This document shows positions 50,946 to 63,400 of a stretch of DNA of 64,000 nucleotides, in pieces. The DNA is from Sclerodactyla briareus (Eukaryota > Echinodermata > Holothuroidea > Dendrochirotida > Sclerodactylidae). The notes beneath the pieces were generated by a model that was given only the letters and a program-made list of their open reading frames with translations, was not told the origin of the DNA and did no database searches. Made by a program: the position numbers and the translations under genes. The DNA lies in contig JAODTK010004265.1 of the NCBI GenBank assembly GCA_026419785.1, positions 102,187 through 166,186 on the forward strand, in the 5' to 3' direction. Each line of letters begins with the position of its first letter. The first letter of the stretch is position 1.

Positions 50946-52783
50946 CACTAGCACATGGGGAGTGGTCTAGATCCTTCTTGGTAAGCGTGTCGCCATGGGC
51001 AACCTACTCATTAACCGAACCAATCGTCGTCCGGGGTATAGGCACTGAGGTAACTTTTGAAACTATTCAAGTGTACGCCACTAACGGTTTTTTAGCGCGA
51101 AGCCAATGAACATTCGGACTGAACGACTAGTTCTCGATAGTCGGGAATGACAATACCCATGCGTTATTTACTGTAGTTATGGCATATAAGGTCTATCTAT
51201 TTAATATATTTCAGCTTCTCTGTGGTCGAAAAGCGCAATGCAATTTAACTTCGATCGCACTAATGCAATAAGTTACCCTAGCTGCTTATTTACTGGTTAG
51301 AATCCAACGATATAGAATATAGATCTAGCTAATCTTTGGGTAATTCTTAATATCGTGTAGAAAAGGAACTACAGCATGGTCCGACTTTTACTGGTTCCTA
51401 ACCGTTCTCGACTCTGAATTTAGTATAATAACGAACTCGGCTGCGCCTCGGTCCGTTATTTATCTAAATTTCAGAGTCTCGACTTGTTTAATTCACCGTA
51501 CAAGTCTCCCAGTTGCCAGTTTATTACCTTAGATAAACTTAATATAAGAAAACCGCACACGCACACAACGGAAAACAACAACACGCTCACACCGCAGCCA
51601 CCTAGAGGAAATCCCACTATGACGCAAACAAACACATACTGAACCCTAGTAATACAAGAACGCAAATCTGCGTAGTGTTCCTTGCCTTTTTCCGACATGT
51701 TCCCCTTCCTCAACTATATCAAACCCGCAGATGTTGTTGGCCAACTCCAAACCACACTTGACACAAAACGACCCATCCTGCGATATTGTTACTCTGCAAA
51801 GAGATGCTTGTTGCTTTTTGTGACCAAGGTCAAAATTCTCTGAGGGCAATTGCGTGAAATACTGAAAAATAAACCTGGTAGTGGTCTCTTGAAGAGTGAA
51901 GGTAGAAAGTCACGAGTCATAACCAGCGAGGTCGAACGTTTTCCATTCAGTGTGTAAGGCCCCAGCGACCGTAACACTACGGCAGCAGACTGCAGGCAAT
52001 GCTAAGTGATGAGGATCACTTTAGCGCAATTCCTCACTCCGAAGTGACTGGTGTGGTCAAAGCCGATAGATTGAATGAAGTGCAGTTCTTTGAATCGGAC
52101 GACCAACAATCATCACATCCTCAACACGAATGTGGGGGTGGAAAAAACAATCTCCTTTTTTTGGGGGTCAAATGTGTGGGAAAGAGAAGTGCATACCGGC
52201 CTATATATTGTCAATTGCATCCCTCCCTCCCTACCCTGTACATCTGAGTCAATTGTAGGTACATTCAGTGCCCAATAGCATGGTGTCCCATATGTTGGTC
52301 ATTGTACCATAATTGTCTTAATCACTATATGACTGAGGGGTAAGCTTGCCAGTCAATGTTTCATTTGGTGCAGCTGAGTAGTCGGGTCTTTCAAAGTAAT
52401 TGTGGTGGTATAATTTTCATCATTATTTTTCCGGCACAAAAGTGCCTGAGGGTGCAATCATTTTGTTGACCCCCTAGTGCAATGACTCCCTTGTCTGGGG
52501 TACAAGGGTTGTTTATGCAATTGACAAGTGCAAAACTGTTCAAATACTTTTGTCTCAATAGCCATTTTACCAGTCCACAACTGTCTTTATTGCTATTTTC
52601 AAGGGTCAAACTTTTCACAAGGCTTTCAATCACATATTTCTCCGTCTCTCTCTCTACATTGGTTGGGTTGGGGATTCTCTCTATCCGGCCCACCCTATGC
52701 ATCACCTCCCATAGCACCTACATCTGGCTGCATGGTAAAATTAACAAATAGATATAGAACAGACAAGATCTTTGTAATTTTCT
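50946..52783. other. 3' flank without recognised gene (contains right member of inverted pair)
   Basis: Apart from the repeat at 51220-51550, I see no gene. ORFs here are under 110 codons and show no family resemblance. Confidence 0.4.
51220..51550 (-). repeat. Right member of the distant inverted pair, with hairpin core
   Basis: The reverse complement of this segment matches 15500-15830: 'cagtaaataagcagctaggg', 'taacttattgc', 'aaattcagagtcgagaa', 'agtcgagactctga'. The hairpin core lies at about 51408-51485 around 'ggctgcgcctcgg'. The two members are ~35.4 kb apart in opposite orientation and enclose coding blocks 4 to 18. Confidence 0.7.
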
Positions 52784-52806
52784 AGTTAATATATATAATA
52801 TATATA

Positions 52807-52854
<48 letters not shown>

Positions 52855-52886
52855 ATATAATATTATATATTTATATATATATATAT
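52784..52886. repeat. TA microsatellite
   Basis: An interrupted (TA)n run of about 100 bp. Confidence 0.97.
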
Positions 52887-54279
52887 GCGCACTTCTCACA
52901 CTTCTGAATTATGTGGGCTCAGTTATGTTGATCCAGTCTGGACTTCTGGCCACTTTGTTTACAATGTTATTTCCCGCAATACTTTTCCCAATAGTCAACA
53001 TCATTGACATCCACACCAGATAGATAGGCACAGGGGGAAGAAGAGAGATACTTTATAGACTCAAACCGCTACCCATTTCTGCCTTGCCCTCACTTTTGCT
53101 CAATCGCAAAAAATGCCACAAATGTTGTGCCCTTCCCACTTTCAGAAGCTTCTTGACCCTTGCTTTCTTCTCCTCCCAACTACTCACTACCACCCTCATC
53201 ACTGCTTCTAACACACACACCACAGTTAATCCCTTCATTAGTCTTGTCTATGAATCACAGTAAATAATACCCACTGTTCTGTCCTGCCTGTCATGTAATT
53301 CACATCCTGGAATTGTGCTTTGTTATGCATCCCAAATAGGAAGTGTGAAAATTCGATAACAGTAGACTGATTGCACCACAGAAAAATAATGGGATTACCA
53401 CTCTAATCCTCTGGACATTTGCCAGTGCCCAGGTACCCATTTATATGTGGGTTGTTTACTTCCAGTCTCACAACACAACTTGAGAGATTAAATCCTTTTG
53501 AGGATTGGGAGGTTGACCAGCCAAACTGACGGCTTATTATAGTATACACCACACAATGCAGCAGTGGTTGAAGAGGGATAATGCCTGGGCCACAGAGGTG
53601 TTCTAATTGAATTCAGCAGGACAGTTCCTTGTGTGCATTCTGCTGTAATAACGAGTTTTAAAGGGAAATTTAAGTCATATAACCGTTTTCAATAATGTAA
53701 AGCAACAACGCGTACATTTCCCCCTCGAGTAAATTAAATATACGCACTAATGGAAAAATTGCACTTTGTCTACCCCCCCTCTCCACCCACCATAGATTAT
53801 CCATGGTTACTAATCCCAATTTGTCCTTCCCTGAGGAAATGCCCAACTGGGATTAAATGTAAAAATATACCACTAAATGAGAGGGAGTATACCAAATTAG
53901 GAATTGTCAATAAATGCAGTGATGCAGGCTTCAACTAGGGCTACATTTTTCAATTTTCCTAAGCTGCCTATGAACTGGCCGGTGTTTTGGGGGGGGGAGG
54001 TGGGGGCATGCAGGACCAAAATTCCCACCCCACCCGTTGCAACACACTACTGATCAGGAAGGTACATATAGGCTGGTCACTGGTGCTAGTCCAATAATCA
54101 GACATATCAGGAATAATAATAAAATGACAATTCCACGAATTTGACTGTCTTCTACTGGGGGAAATAATTGTTGCTAGTTCCAATACTCAGCATATCAGGA
54201 AGAACAATAAAAGGACCTTGAAGAATTTTACTGTCTTCACTGGGGGAAATATTGTTTGGTCTTGCTATATGCTGGTTAC
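52887..54279. other. 3' flank, no feature recognised
   Basis: Unique-looking sequence without coding match. A G run lies at 53989-53998. Confidence 0.4.
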
Positions 54280-56270
54280 CCCACTATGATCAATGAATCG
54301 TTGCAGAGATCTAAGGATTGTCCTATGGTGCAGGAATGACCTTGACCTGATACCAAAAACAATAGGGTTAATCTTCATCATGGTTACAATCCACACACTC
54401 AATTTGACTTAATAGATACTTGCCATTCAGTTGAATCATTTGCTGACGAAGCAGATGTCAAATGCCAAATGTATCCAATTTCAGTGTTAGCTGTCTTGAC
54501 CTCACATTCATTGAGATAGCTTGGAATAAAGTTATCGTAGTATGGTAGGGGTCATGACTTGTTTGTTTTGTTCTCAACAAGACGCTTCCGGCCCAATACA
54601 AAAAGCATGCAAAATTCACCAGGTCAAGAGGTCAAATGAGGTCAAAAGGGCAATAGGTCAACTGATGTCTGAAGTCGGTCACCAGATGATTTCACCCCGG
54701 ACGAACGAAAACTTTCCATTACGGACAGTCCTCCAAAAAGTTCGTTGGCCAGATAATGACAATTTAGCTGTCTTGACCTCCACATCATTGAGAAGCTGGT
54801 GATTAAGAGTATCGTATAGTATGGTATCGTATTGACTTTTTGTTGTCTTAACAAGCGCTTCCCGCCAACACAAAAAAGCAGGTAAACGCACCAGGTCAAT
54901 TGGTCAAATGAGAGGTCAAAAAGGGCAAATGAGGTCAAAGTCGGTCACCAGAGTATTTCAACAGACGAACGAAAATTGCCATTACAACAGTCTCCAAAAT
55001 GGTTTCGTTGCCGAGATATATGACGATTTCCTATGGTGACCTGCATGACCTTGAATTGATACCAAAAACAAGAAGGGTTAATCTTCATCATGTGTACAAT
55101 CCACACACTCAATGTGAACTTGATAATTACTGTTCATTTGAATCATGCTGACGAGCAGAAGATGTCAAATGCCAATTTTATCCACATTTCAGTGTTTTAG
55201 CTGTCTTGACTTCACATTCATTGAGATAGTTGTGATAAGAGTATCGTAGTATGGGAAGGGCATGACTTTTTGTTTGTCTAACAAGAGCTTCCGGCCATAC
55301 AAACAAGAATGCAAATACCAGGTCAAATTGAGGTGAAAAGGTCAATAGGTCAAAAGTCAATATGTCAAAGATGTCGAAAGCGGTCACCAGATGTATTTTA
55401 CCCAGACGAAACGAAAAATTTCACATTACGACGTCCTCCAAAAGTTGTGTTGCCGAGATATTTGACCAATTTTAGCTGTCTCGGACTACCATTCATGAGA
55501 TAGCTTGTGAAAGAGTAGTCGTAGTATGGTAATGTCATTGACTTTTTGTTTGTTTTTTTTTCTTTAAAAAAAAAAAAAACAAAAAAAAAAGACGCTTCCC
55601 GCCAACACGAAAAAAGCAGGCAAAAAAAAGGTCACCAGGTCAAATTAGGTCTCAAATGAGGTCAAAGTCAAAAAGTCAAATGAGCGGTCAAAGCTCGCGT
55701 CACCAGATGTATTTCACCCAGACGAACGAAATGTCCATTAAAAAACCAGTCCTCAAAATGTTTCGTTGCCGAGATATATGACAATTTCCTATGGTGACTT
55801 GAATGACCTTGACCTGGAACCAAAAACATAGGGTTAATCCTCACCATACATGCTAACAACATACCCAATTTGACGTGATAGATACTCGCGTGCGTTAGAT
55901 ATCGTGCTGCAAGCTTTCTGAAATGTGACCTCTTTGACATTGAATGAACTTGAAGGGCACCCAACACAATTGGGGTCATCCGTCCCCCCCATATGTGCAA
56001 ACCCATATTACCTAATTTGAACTTGTACCAGGTGAGACGTGATACGTGCTTGTCAAGGGGTTGCCATGCCACGGTGCCAACACACACAGACCACACACAC
56101 CACACATAGAACGGTGCACGACTGCATAGATCCTGTTGCCTTCGCAAGGAAACAAAAATGAACGCGCGACACACAACAGCCGACACACGCACACCATAAC
56201 AATAGAAATGGTGGGAACATAAGCAGGATAGGGAGTATACATGTGACAACGAGGTAGCTAAATTACGCAA
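54280..56270. repeat. Composite AGGTCA-rich array, family E
   Basis: Two alternating modules occur. Module 1 (about 54480-54770, 54775-55020, 55190-55470, 55480-55790) carries 'tagctgtcttgacctc.cattcattgaga', 'gacgcttcc.gccaacac', 'caggtcaaatgaggtcaaa', 'ccagacgaacgaaa'. Module 2 (about 54320-54470, 55020-55180, 55790-55960) carries 'ttcctatggtgac.tgaatgacc', 'accaaaaacaatagggttaatc'. The far end has a CA-rich stretch (56070-56190). A 200-codon minus-strand frame (55668-56270) is translated repeat. A T-run/A-run palindrome lies at 55550-55591. Confidence 0.78.
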
Positions 56271-59200
56271 TATCTTACAATTACTTTATATCAACTGATA
56301 TGAGGACATAGTACGAATGTCCCGAAAATAATTAGAGTCAATAAGGGGCGTCGATCCGTTTCGCAAAGCAGAGCGTACGCTAGGTTGAGTTTCGGCTTGT
56401 TAACTCCTAGAATCCCGGAGATGGCACCTGAAGGGCCGTGTAAATGTCGATATGTCGATTTCAGTTTAAAAAAATGTTGAAGGTTGTCAATTTTGCTAAG
56501 ATATACCCAGATGATAGCAACGGTTACAAACCCACGATAACCGAGGTCAAGGGGCGGCGATTGGTGGGTTTGGGGGGGGGGAGGGCGGAGGGGGACAAGA
56601 TGAATACTATCTAAGCGGAGCGCCACCACAGGAGCGCACCAGGCAAAGTTCCGGTTGGCAGATCCCCTAGATTGCAGGAAAAGGCACTGCCCGTGCCTTA
56701 TGGGAAACTAAGCAGCATTCCTAAAATTGATAACAAAAAATGGTTTTTTCTAGGGAAGGTTCCCGAAAAACATCGCCTTCGGGAATCAATTTCAAGGTTG
56801 GGAGCTGTGAGTTCTAAAATACGGTAGGATCCAATTTGAACCGATGAACATTGCACTGACCCCCTTCTGACCTACGTATCACTTAGATAGACCTGAGATT
56901 TTTACCGAAAAGATTACTGCCCCATTTTTCATTCTTCTGTGCGTCCCACAGGTGCATGGGAGGTTCATGGGTATAGCACAGAGAAGTAAATCCGCACATG
57001 CGCGCGAAGCGCTCGCGAAATTTTTTGGATATATCCATTGAGAATGGCCATCTGACTTGATACGCTGCGCTGAAACCAATGGTGCCGCTCCGCTCGGATA
57101 GCCTCGAAATCGCAAGAACTCGTGTGACTAAGTTAAAATTCAAGGTTATAATTGAGATATTACGACAAATGCTATCATGGAGATCACCATTTGGCTTGAA
57201 AGGACCTAATTTCGAAAATTCGCTATGCGGCCGCGGCAACTTTAATTGGTGCATTGATAGTATAAAGCGTATTGAACAAAGAGTGGCTAAGATGAAATCA
57301 TTTTAATTCCAATTTTTAAGTTTATTTTCATTGTATACATGAAAATGTCCATCTGGGGCTTACCGAGCATCTGAGAAGACCGTGACTTGACGTATTCACT
57401 CAGCTTAGCGGCAACCAGTGGATGCCGCTATGCTTTACTAAGAAATATTGTATGGACAAACTGTTGGTGGTATATTAAAAAAAAAATTCAATTCAAAATT
57501 CAGGTTCATTGGAATGATTTTTCACAACGGAGAACACTTTACTTAAATAATTCAAGCGCGGCAATCTGGCCCATCTGAAACCCATCATTGGGAACCCATG
57601 GTTATTTTTCTCTGTGATGCATAAACTAGAGAGGTGTGAAAGAAGTTATTGTATCCAGAAGCCTATCAACTGAATATTTGAGTTGTAAAAGGAGTGATTT
57701 GTAGCCAGAAGAATATCAACTGAACATTTTCGAGAATAATTCCCGGAATAGAAAAGTTATTGTACATGTTAGGGGTGTTATTATTGCTTTACTTTCAAAA
57801 GGCACGGACAGTGGGAAGTGCCTTCTCCTGCTAGTCTCACGAACATTTGTGTATATTATGTTGCGCGCGCACACACGTGGTGGCGCTCGGCTCAAAAAGT
57901 CATCACCCTGCTGATGGACCCAAAAATCACTTTTGCACGACGCCCCTGCCCCACCCCTCTTCCAGCGCCTCCCACTGAAAATTCTAGCTACGCTACTGGA
58001 GTAAAGTACCAAAAGTACTCTTTCCTGCAATTTGAGTGACCTATTCCTATCGAAACTTTCTCAACGATTCGTGCCAAGCAATGATTGGGCTCCGCTTAGG
58101 TACCCGGCAAAATATTCTCCCACATTTCACAACGGGGGTGTACATTAATCCACATATTGTCACTTCGCTTAATAAGATATAATGATGTGTTGCTATTTTT
58201 TATCTGCCTATATCGTTGCAGAGTGACACCTCTTCAATATACTTTTCTCACTAAAATCGCACATTCAGTTTTTTGCAATTAGGCCCCGGCAATTAGTGCC
58301 ATTTCTGGCGATCTAAGAGGTTAAAAAGCTAAAATTTTCTGAGTGCGCTACTACGCGCCACCATGGTAGGCGCTCCGCTTAATCATGAAATTGCAGTCCA
58401 CTCGTCCCTGGTCGTCCATACAAATACCTGTCAGTAAGAATGACAGAAAAAGGGCCTCTAACGCAGTTATCAAAAAACTTCTGCACAAGGGGCGCCCCAG
58501 CAAGCTGCCAGTAGAACCCTCATATACACTGCATGGGGAGGGGGGGTGGGGGGGGGGGCCATCGCACAAAAAGGCTCCTGGCAGGGGAATCATGCATAAT
58601 GTTTCATGGCTGATGTTCGTGTTTCTTCCATGCATTGTTTAGCGCAGTTCACAAGATAAGAGAGATAGGCCGTATAAATGTGCATCAATGATCTCGATCA
58701 GCCTGATATGAAGTGTACGTTTTTGAAGAGAAAAAAATGCACAGCAAATACACTCACACATCGTTTATTCAAACAATAAACCGATTGCACTTTTTCCCTT
58801 TTTTTTTTTGCTGTAACTATACGACACTGTTAATCTATTCAGGGACCATGAAGGTGAGTTTGTTCAGTGTCGGGCATTTACTGTATTGGCTGACGGGAAG
58901 AGGAGATGTCACTCGTATTGGCCGTTGGTTTCATATAGACGTGATGAATATGATGGGGAGAAAGAAAAAGAAACCCTCCATTTAGATTCAATATATCAGT
59001 AAGAGTAAAAGATCTTTTCGTGTTCACGTGTAATCCCACCAAGAGGGCAGGGCACTTGTTTTAGTCGATATTGTGAGTATGACGGTTATCTCATCCCCAG
59101 AGGGGGCCTTACGGCGATATGGTAGGGTTAAAAACCCCAAAAATGTTATTGAGTGTTCCGGGCAAACTATTGGGCGCAGCACCGCTCAGATTAGTGGATC

Positions 59201-59984
59201 GCGCCCACAGGGTTGATTAACCCGCATACGCCTCTGTGATGTGCCCACGTAGTACAGAGGAAATGTCGCTGATTTCATCATCAAATTATTAAGCGTAACT
59301 ATGCACCATTCGTCGGAACATCTGGCAGGAAGCAGGGGTAAGCTAATCCCATTCCCCCATGGGGTCATAATTCTCTCAAAGTGGTGGTGGGGGGGGGGGG
59401 GGGGGGAAATTGGGGGGGGGGGGGGAAATGGACCAATTTTCAAACATTTTACTGTGTGAAATGTTTAAAGTCAATAGGAGGCATTGGCAAAAAGGGGGGG
59501 GACAGGACTTGTCCCCCGCTCCACTTGTTGACGCCAAAATGCTTCCCCTAAACAGTATGAACCGATTTACATATCTTGTTCACCCAGCGCATATCACCAT
59601 GCATGGTAAATCTACAAATTGCAGCCATTCAAATTTACAGTCAATCAGTCATTAATCTCAACATTTTCTTTCACATGAAGCAAGCTAGAATGCAACACCA
59701 ATTGAATAAAATATAATTCAATATGATGAATTATTTCGACTTGTAGAGGTACAGGACACGCCTCCGGTTGATTGAAAAAGCAGCAAATCTCATAGATAAA
59801 TAAATCATGATCATAAGGATAATTGGTTGTAATATTAGTGGGTACATAGCGCGGCACGGCGCAGGCTGTTCCACAGTGACTCGCCGGCGTCGGAGTAGCC
59901 CAACCTCGGTGATATTCCGGAAGTCGTCTGCAGACAATGTGAAGTTCGGTTCCAAAAAAGTTTTTTCACATTATCTGTGGGCAT
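56271..59984. other. 3' flank, no gene; possible transposon end at 57815-57997
   Basis: No gene recognised. The segment ending 'aattctagctacgctactgg' at 57997 resembles the inward-reading end (CAGTAGCGTAGCTAG on the other strand) common to several DNA transposon families, but no partner end or target duplication was found. There are G runs at 56568-56600, 58538-58558 and 59385-59430. Confidence 0.4.
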
Positions 59985-60440
59985 TCTGTTCCGGGGGGGT
60001 ATCTTCCGGGAGGTAGTGGTCCCGGATAATAGCCTCGATGATAGTATCCATCGTAACTTGACTTCGGGGGTTATTGTCCTGCGGGGAATGTCCGGTTGGA
60101 GTTGGTAGATGTCCCCCGGGGGGTATTTCGACCTCGATCGGTTATTGCCCGGGGGGTGATTGTCTGTGGGGGGGGGGGGGGTGGTAGTTGGGTGGGGTAG
60201 TTGTCCTCGGGGGTATTGGTATTTGTCCTCGGGAGTAATTGTCAGGGGGGTGATGTCTGGGGGGGTAGTTGTCCTCGGGTGGTTATTTGTCCTAAGGGGG
60301 TTAATTGTCCGGGAGGTAATTATCCAGAGGGTAATTGTCCGAGAGGGAATTGTCCGGGGGTTGTTGCCTCGGGGGTAGTTGGACGAGGGGTATGTCCGGG
60401 GGGTTATCTGTCCGGGGGTAGGTGGGTAGTCGCCCTAGCA
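59985..60440 (+). repeat. G/C-run minisatellite (forward orientation)
   Basis: Variants of 'gggggtaattgtccgg' and 'gggggtagttgtcctcgg' repeat for about 450 bp, interrupted by unrelated ~20-bp stretches near its start. It is the inverse of the array at 50565-50945. The G runs could form quadruplexes. Confidence 0.88.
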
Positions 60441-63400
60441 CCGTTGCCCCGACTTAAATGTCAGCCAGAATGTTCCACCCAATGCTGCGTCATACTTACC
60501 TATCCACGAAAGAGCACACTTTTTTCAAGTTTCCAGAGAAACATCTGAGGAAATCCGGATCCCAGCAGAAATGTAGGACATTTAGCCAGCTTTCACTCTA
60601 CTGTCCCAATCTGATATGAACGTAGGACGCGAGCAGAGAACATCCGGAGCAGTAGTCCCTGGCAGCCTGGAGGAAACACGAGGTGGAAAGTTGAAATCCA
60701 AGCAGTCTGATAGGGCTAGGGGACTCCAGTTCAAATTGCGCGCTGGTTGAGAGAGGAAGAAAGAGAAAAGGAAGAAAACGGACAAGAGGCTAAAGGGGTC
60801 AGTAATCAAAATAGGTTGACTGTAGTTTTCAAGTTAGTGAGAATGTTGGGTTGTATATTTTATCACCCACAGTATTGTATAAGCTATAGGGGCCTGAGGC
60901 AGAATTTTCCCATAGAGCTTGCAGAGACGTCGGGAGACAGGGAGGGCAAACGGGACGAAGTCCAACACTGTACCCGCGCGAAGCATGAAAAATTGTACAC
61001 TTTTAGTGCCATCGAGGCAAATGACACAATATGCCTTTTTTGTCATTAAAAAAAAACAAATTACCGGGACTATATCGAACTGGTCTCGAATACTGACTTA
61101 CACGATTTTTTTCCTCAGAAATCGCAATTTGGGGCACAGGGGAAGTTGCCCATGGTTCGGGGGGGGAGGGCAGCCCCAAACTCACACCCCCAAAACGCGC
61201 CATGGCGACGACCAACTGAGGCTAGAGTATTTCCATATGCGTTCTTGATGATTAATATCTGAGCGGAGAGAAAGAATCAGTTAGTGAGTAGTATTTATGA
61301 CGTGGCCTATAAGCGGAGCACTATCATCGGCCGAAGAGGATCGTATTAAGGATTTTATTAGGACGGGGGCTTCTGGTATACCAGTGGGGATAAAGGGTTC
61401 CGAGTTGGGTGTTGACGGCGGGTCGAACATTGTACCATTTCAGTGATTCGAAGGCTCGGTGACCTTCACGAGGGCAGTTATGGTCAACCGTTCGACAAAG
61501 GATTGTTCAACATGAATTTATGTCGAAATTGCGTTCAACTCCAAATTATAGGGGGTATGTGGCGGAACCACCAAATTCCTTCATTTTAACCCCAGAACTT
61601 TCCTGATAGCCGTGTGTGTAGTGGCCGGGGGGGGGGGGGCTTCCGGCCTCGATCCAATTTTTTTCAGGTGCGATCCTGGAAGCTGATGATTGTAACATTG
61701 ATTGGATTCAGCGAGGGGGGGGGTGGGACTTTTTAGTGTCCAAATCGGGGGAAAGTCTCTTCGGACACGGTTATTCGCGTATAGACTCCCAATAGCCTAC
61801 GTAACCATTTCAATTTTTTGGTTTTTCTCGGATGTTTTTACCACCCTTCCTATTTCTCCTCTTTCCCCTTTCTCTTTTTCGTCTACTTTTTTCTTTCCTA
61901 TCTTTTCTAGCTCGCTCCCTATCTTTTCTTTTTTCCTCCTCCTTTTTTTCTTCTCCCCCCTTCCTTTGTTCCTCTCTCACCCGAGGGGGCAGCGGCACCA
62001 AAGCCCACACCCCTGGATGCGCGCGCCTGCTTGCGACATATTTATTCTCAAGAATTAGTGAAGAGGCCGTAGATGCTGTGTGTTTGCTAATTTATCTGCC
62101 AGTGTAAAGCCTACGACAACTTTGAAAACCTCTTTTAATAAAATTGCAATACCTGCAAGTGCCATCACGGCGATCTCGGACGGTATAAAACAAGCGAAAA
62201 ATACCTGTACGCTAATGCGCAAAACCCGTTGCGTTCCACGTAGTAGTAAATGCAGTCCAACTTCTCCCCCTCCCCACGGGCGGAGCCACTGTCTGAAAGT
62301 TGGGGGGTAAAGATCAATTTGGGGGGTCCGAAGCAATGACAGGAAACATTTGTGTGTAAAAACATCAGTATGTATGGAGGCCCTCCCAAAAGTTGGGGGG
62401 GTCACGACTCCCCAGGCCCCTAGATGGATGGACTCCCCCACCTTTCGAAACGGACATGACGCCCTGCTTGAGCAGGAATGAAACTATGCAGTCACGAGTG
62501 CAGTCAGGAGGCATTCCTCAATGATCTGCAATCAGACACGTCACTCCCATCCCACAGGATTGTTCGCCCATTGAAATTAATTCATGTCACGCGGGAAGGG
62601 AAGGGAAGCCTTAATGAACGGGGGGGGGTTCACGGCCCGGCTCTGTCAAGGCCGTGAGGATGATGGTCGATCGCCAATGAGTTTCAGTGACTCTTTGAAG
62701 GACAAAGTTCATTCGTAACTTCGTCATGAGAATGGTGTTAAAGCTGCTCACACTGTACGAAGGGTTGTATTGGCAATGACGCCCAACGCAACGCTTAGTC
62801 ACTGCGAAGAAACCCGACCGGCCCACCAAGCGTTGCGGCGAATCTTTGACGAGGTGCATAAAAAAAAAAAAATCGAAAAGTATTCCCAAAGGCGTGCTTT
62901 TTTAAGTTTTGTAATGGCGGAGCGGGAAGCTATTGGCAGATAGGACAAGATGAGGAAGGCGAAATGTTCGCCTGAAGTAGTACTGGTATCCTTCCCTCTT
63001 TACTATCATTGGTCACTTCCTTCAATGATTGGATAAGTGAATTTCGTAGGAGTAGCAAGGAGCCTACGGTGGTGCCGCTCGCGGTCACAGCCCGGCGTGC
63101 GTGTTACACAGTCCCATATCCTACCAACAATCAGACACCCTACTTAAAAGTGGTATAAGATTTTGTCCGGTTATTTCATTGATTCACCCATGTCACATGG
63201 AAAGCACAATGTATTCGTCGCTGTCTTACTAAAATGTTATATACACGCCATTCTTTCACCTCACGGCTCAGCTATGGAAAAAATAAAACTAATCAACAGA
63301 GCACTAACAAGGGTTCGATTTGCCGCATTGACTCTTCGTTAAGAATTTTGGGTTTGCCAAGCTGATTTGTTGTTCACTTTATGCCCACAAATATGTACAG

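Noticed and set aside
15500-51550. One 36-kb transposon carrying the ABCA3-like gene between terminal inverted repeats
   Set aside because: The gene starts outside the left member, no capture-type genes are inside, and the two members look like separate short insertions. The inverted pair is reported instead.
55668-56270. 200-codon open frame on the minus strand, the longest in the window
   Set aside because: It runs through family E repeat units and a CA-rich stretch. Its sequence is translated repeat text and resembles no protein family.
57815-57997. Full DNA transposon ending in 'ctagctacgctactgg'
   Set aside because: Only one end is visible; no partner terminal repeat or target duplication was found.
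61702-62107. Two + frames and one - frame of 66-118 codons
   Set aside because: They are translations of a polypyrimidine tract.
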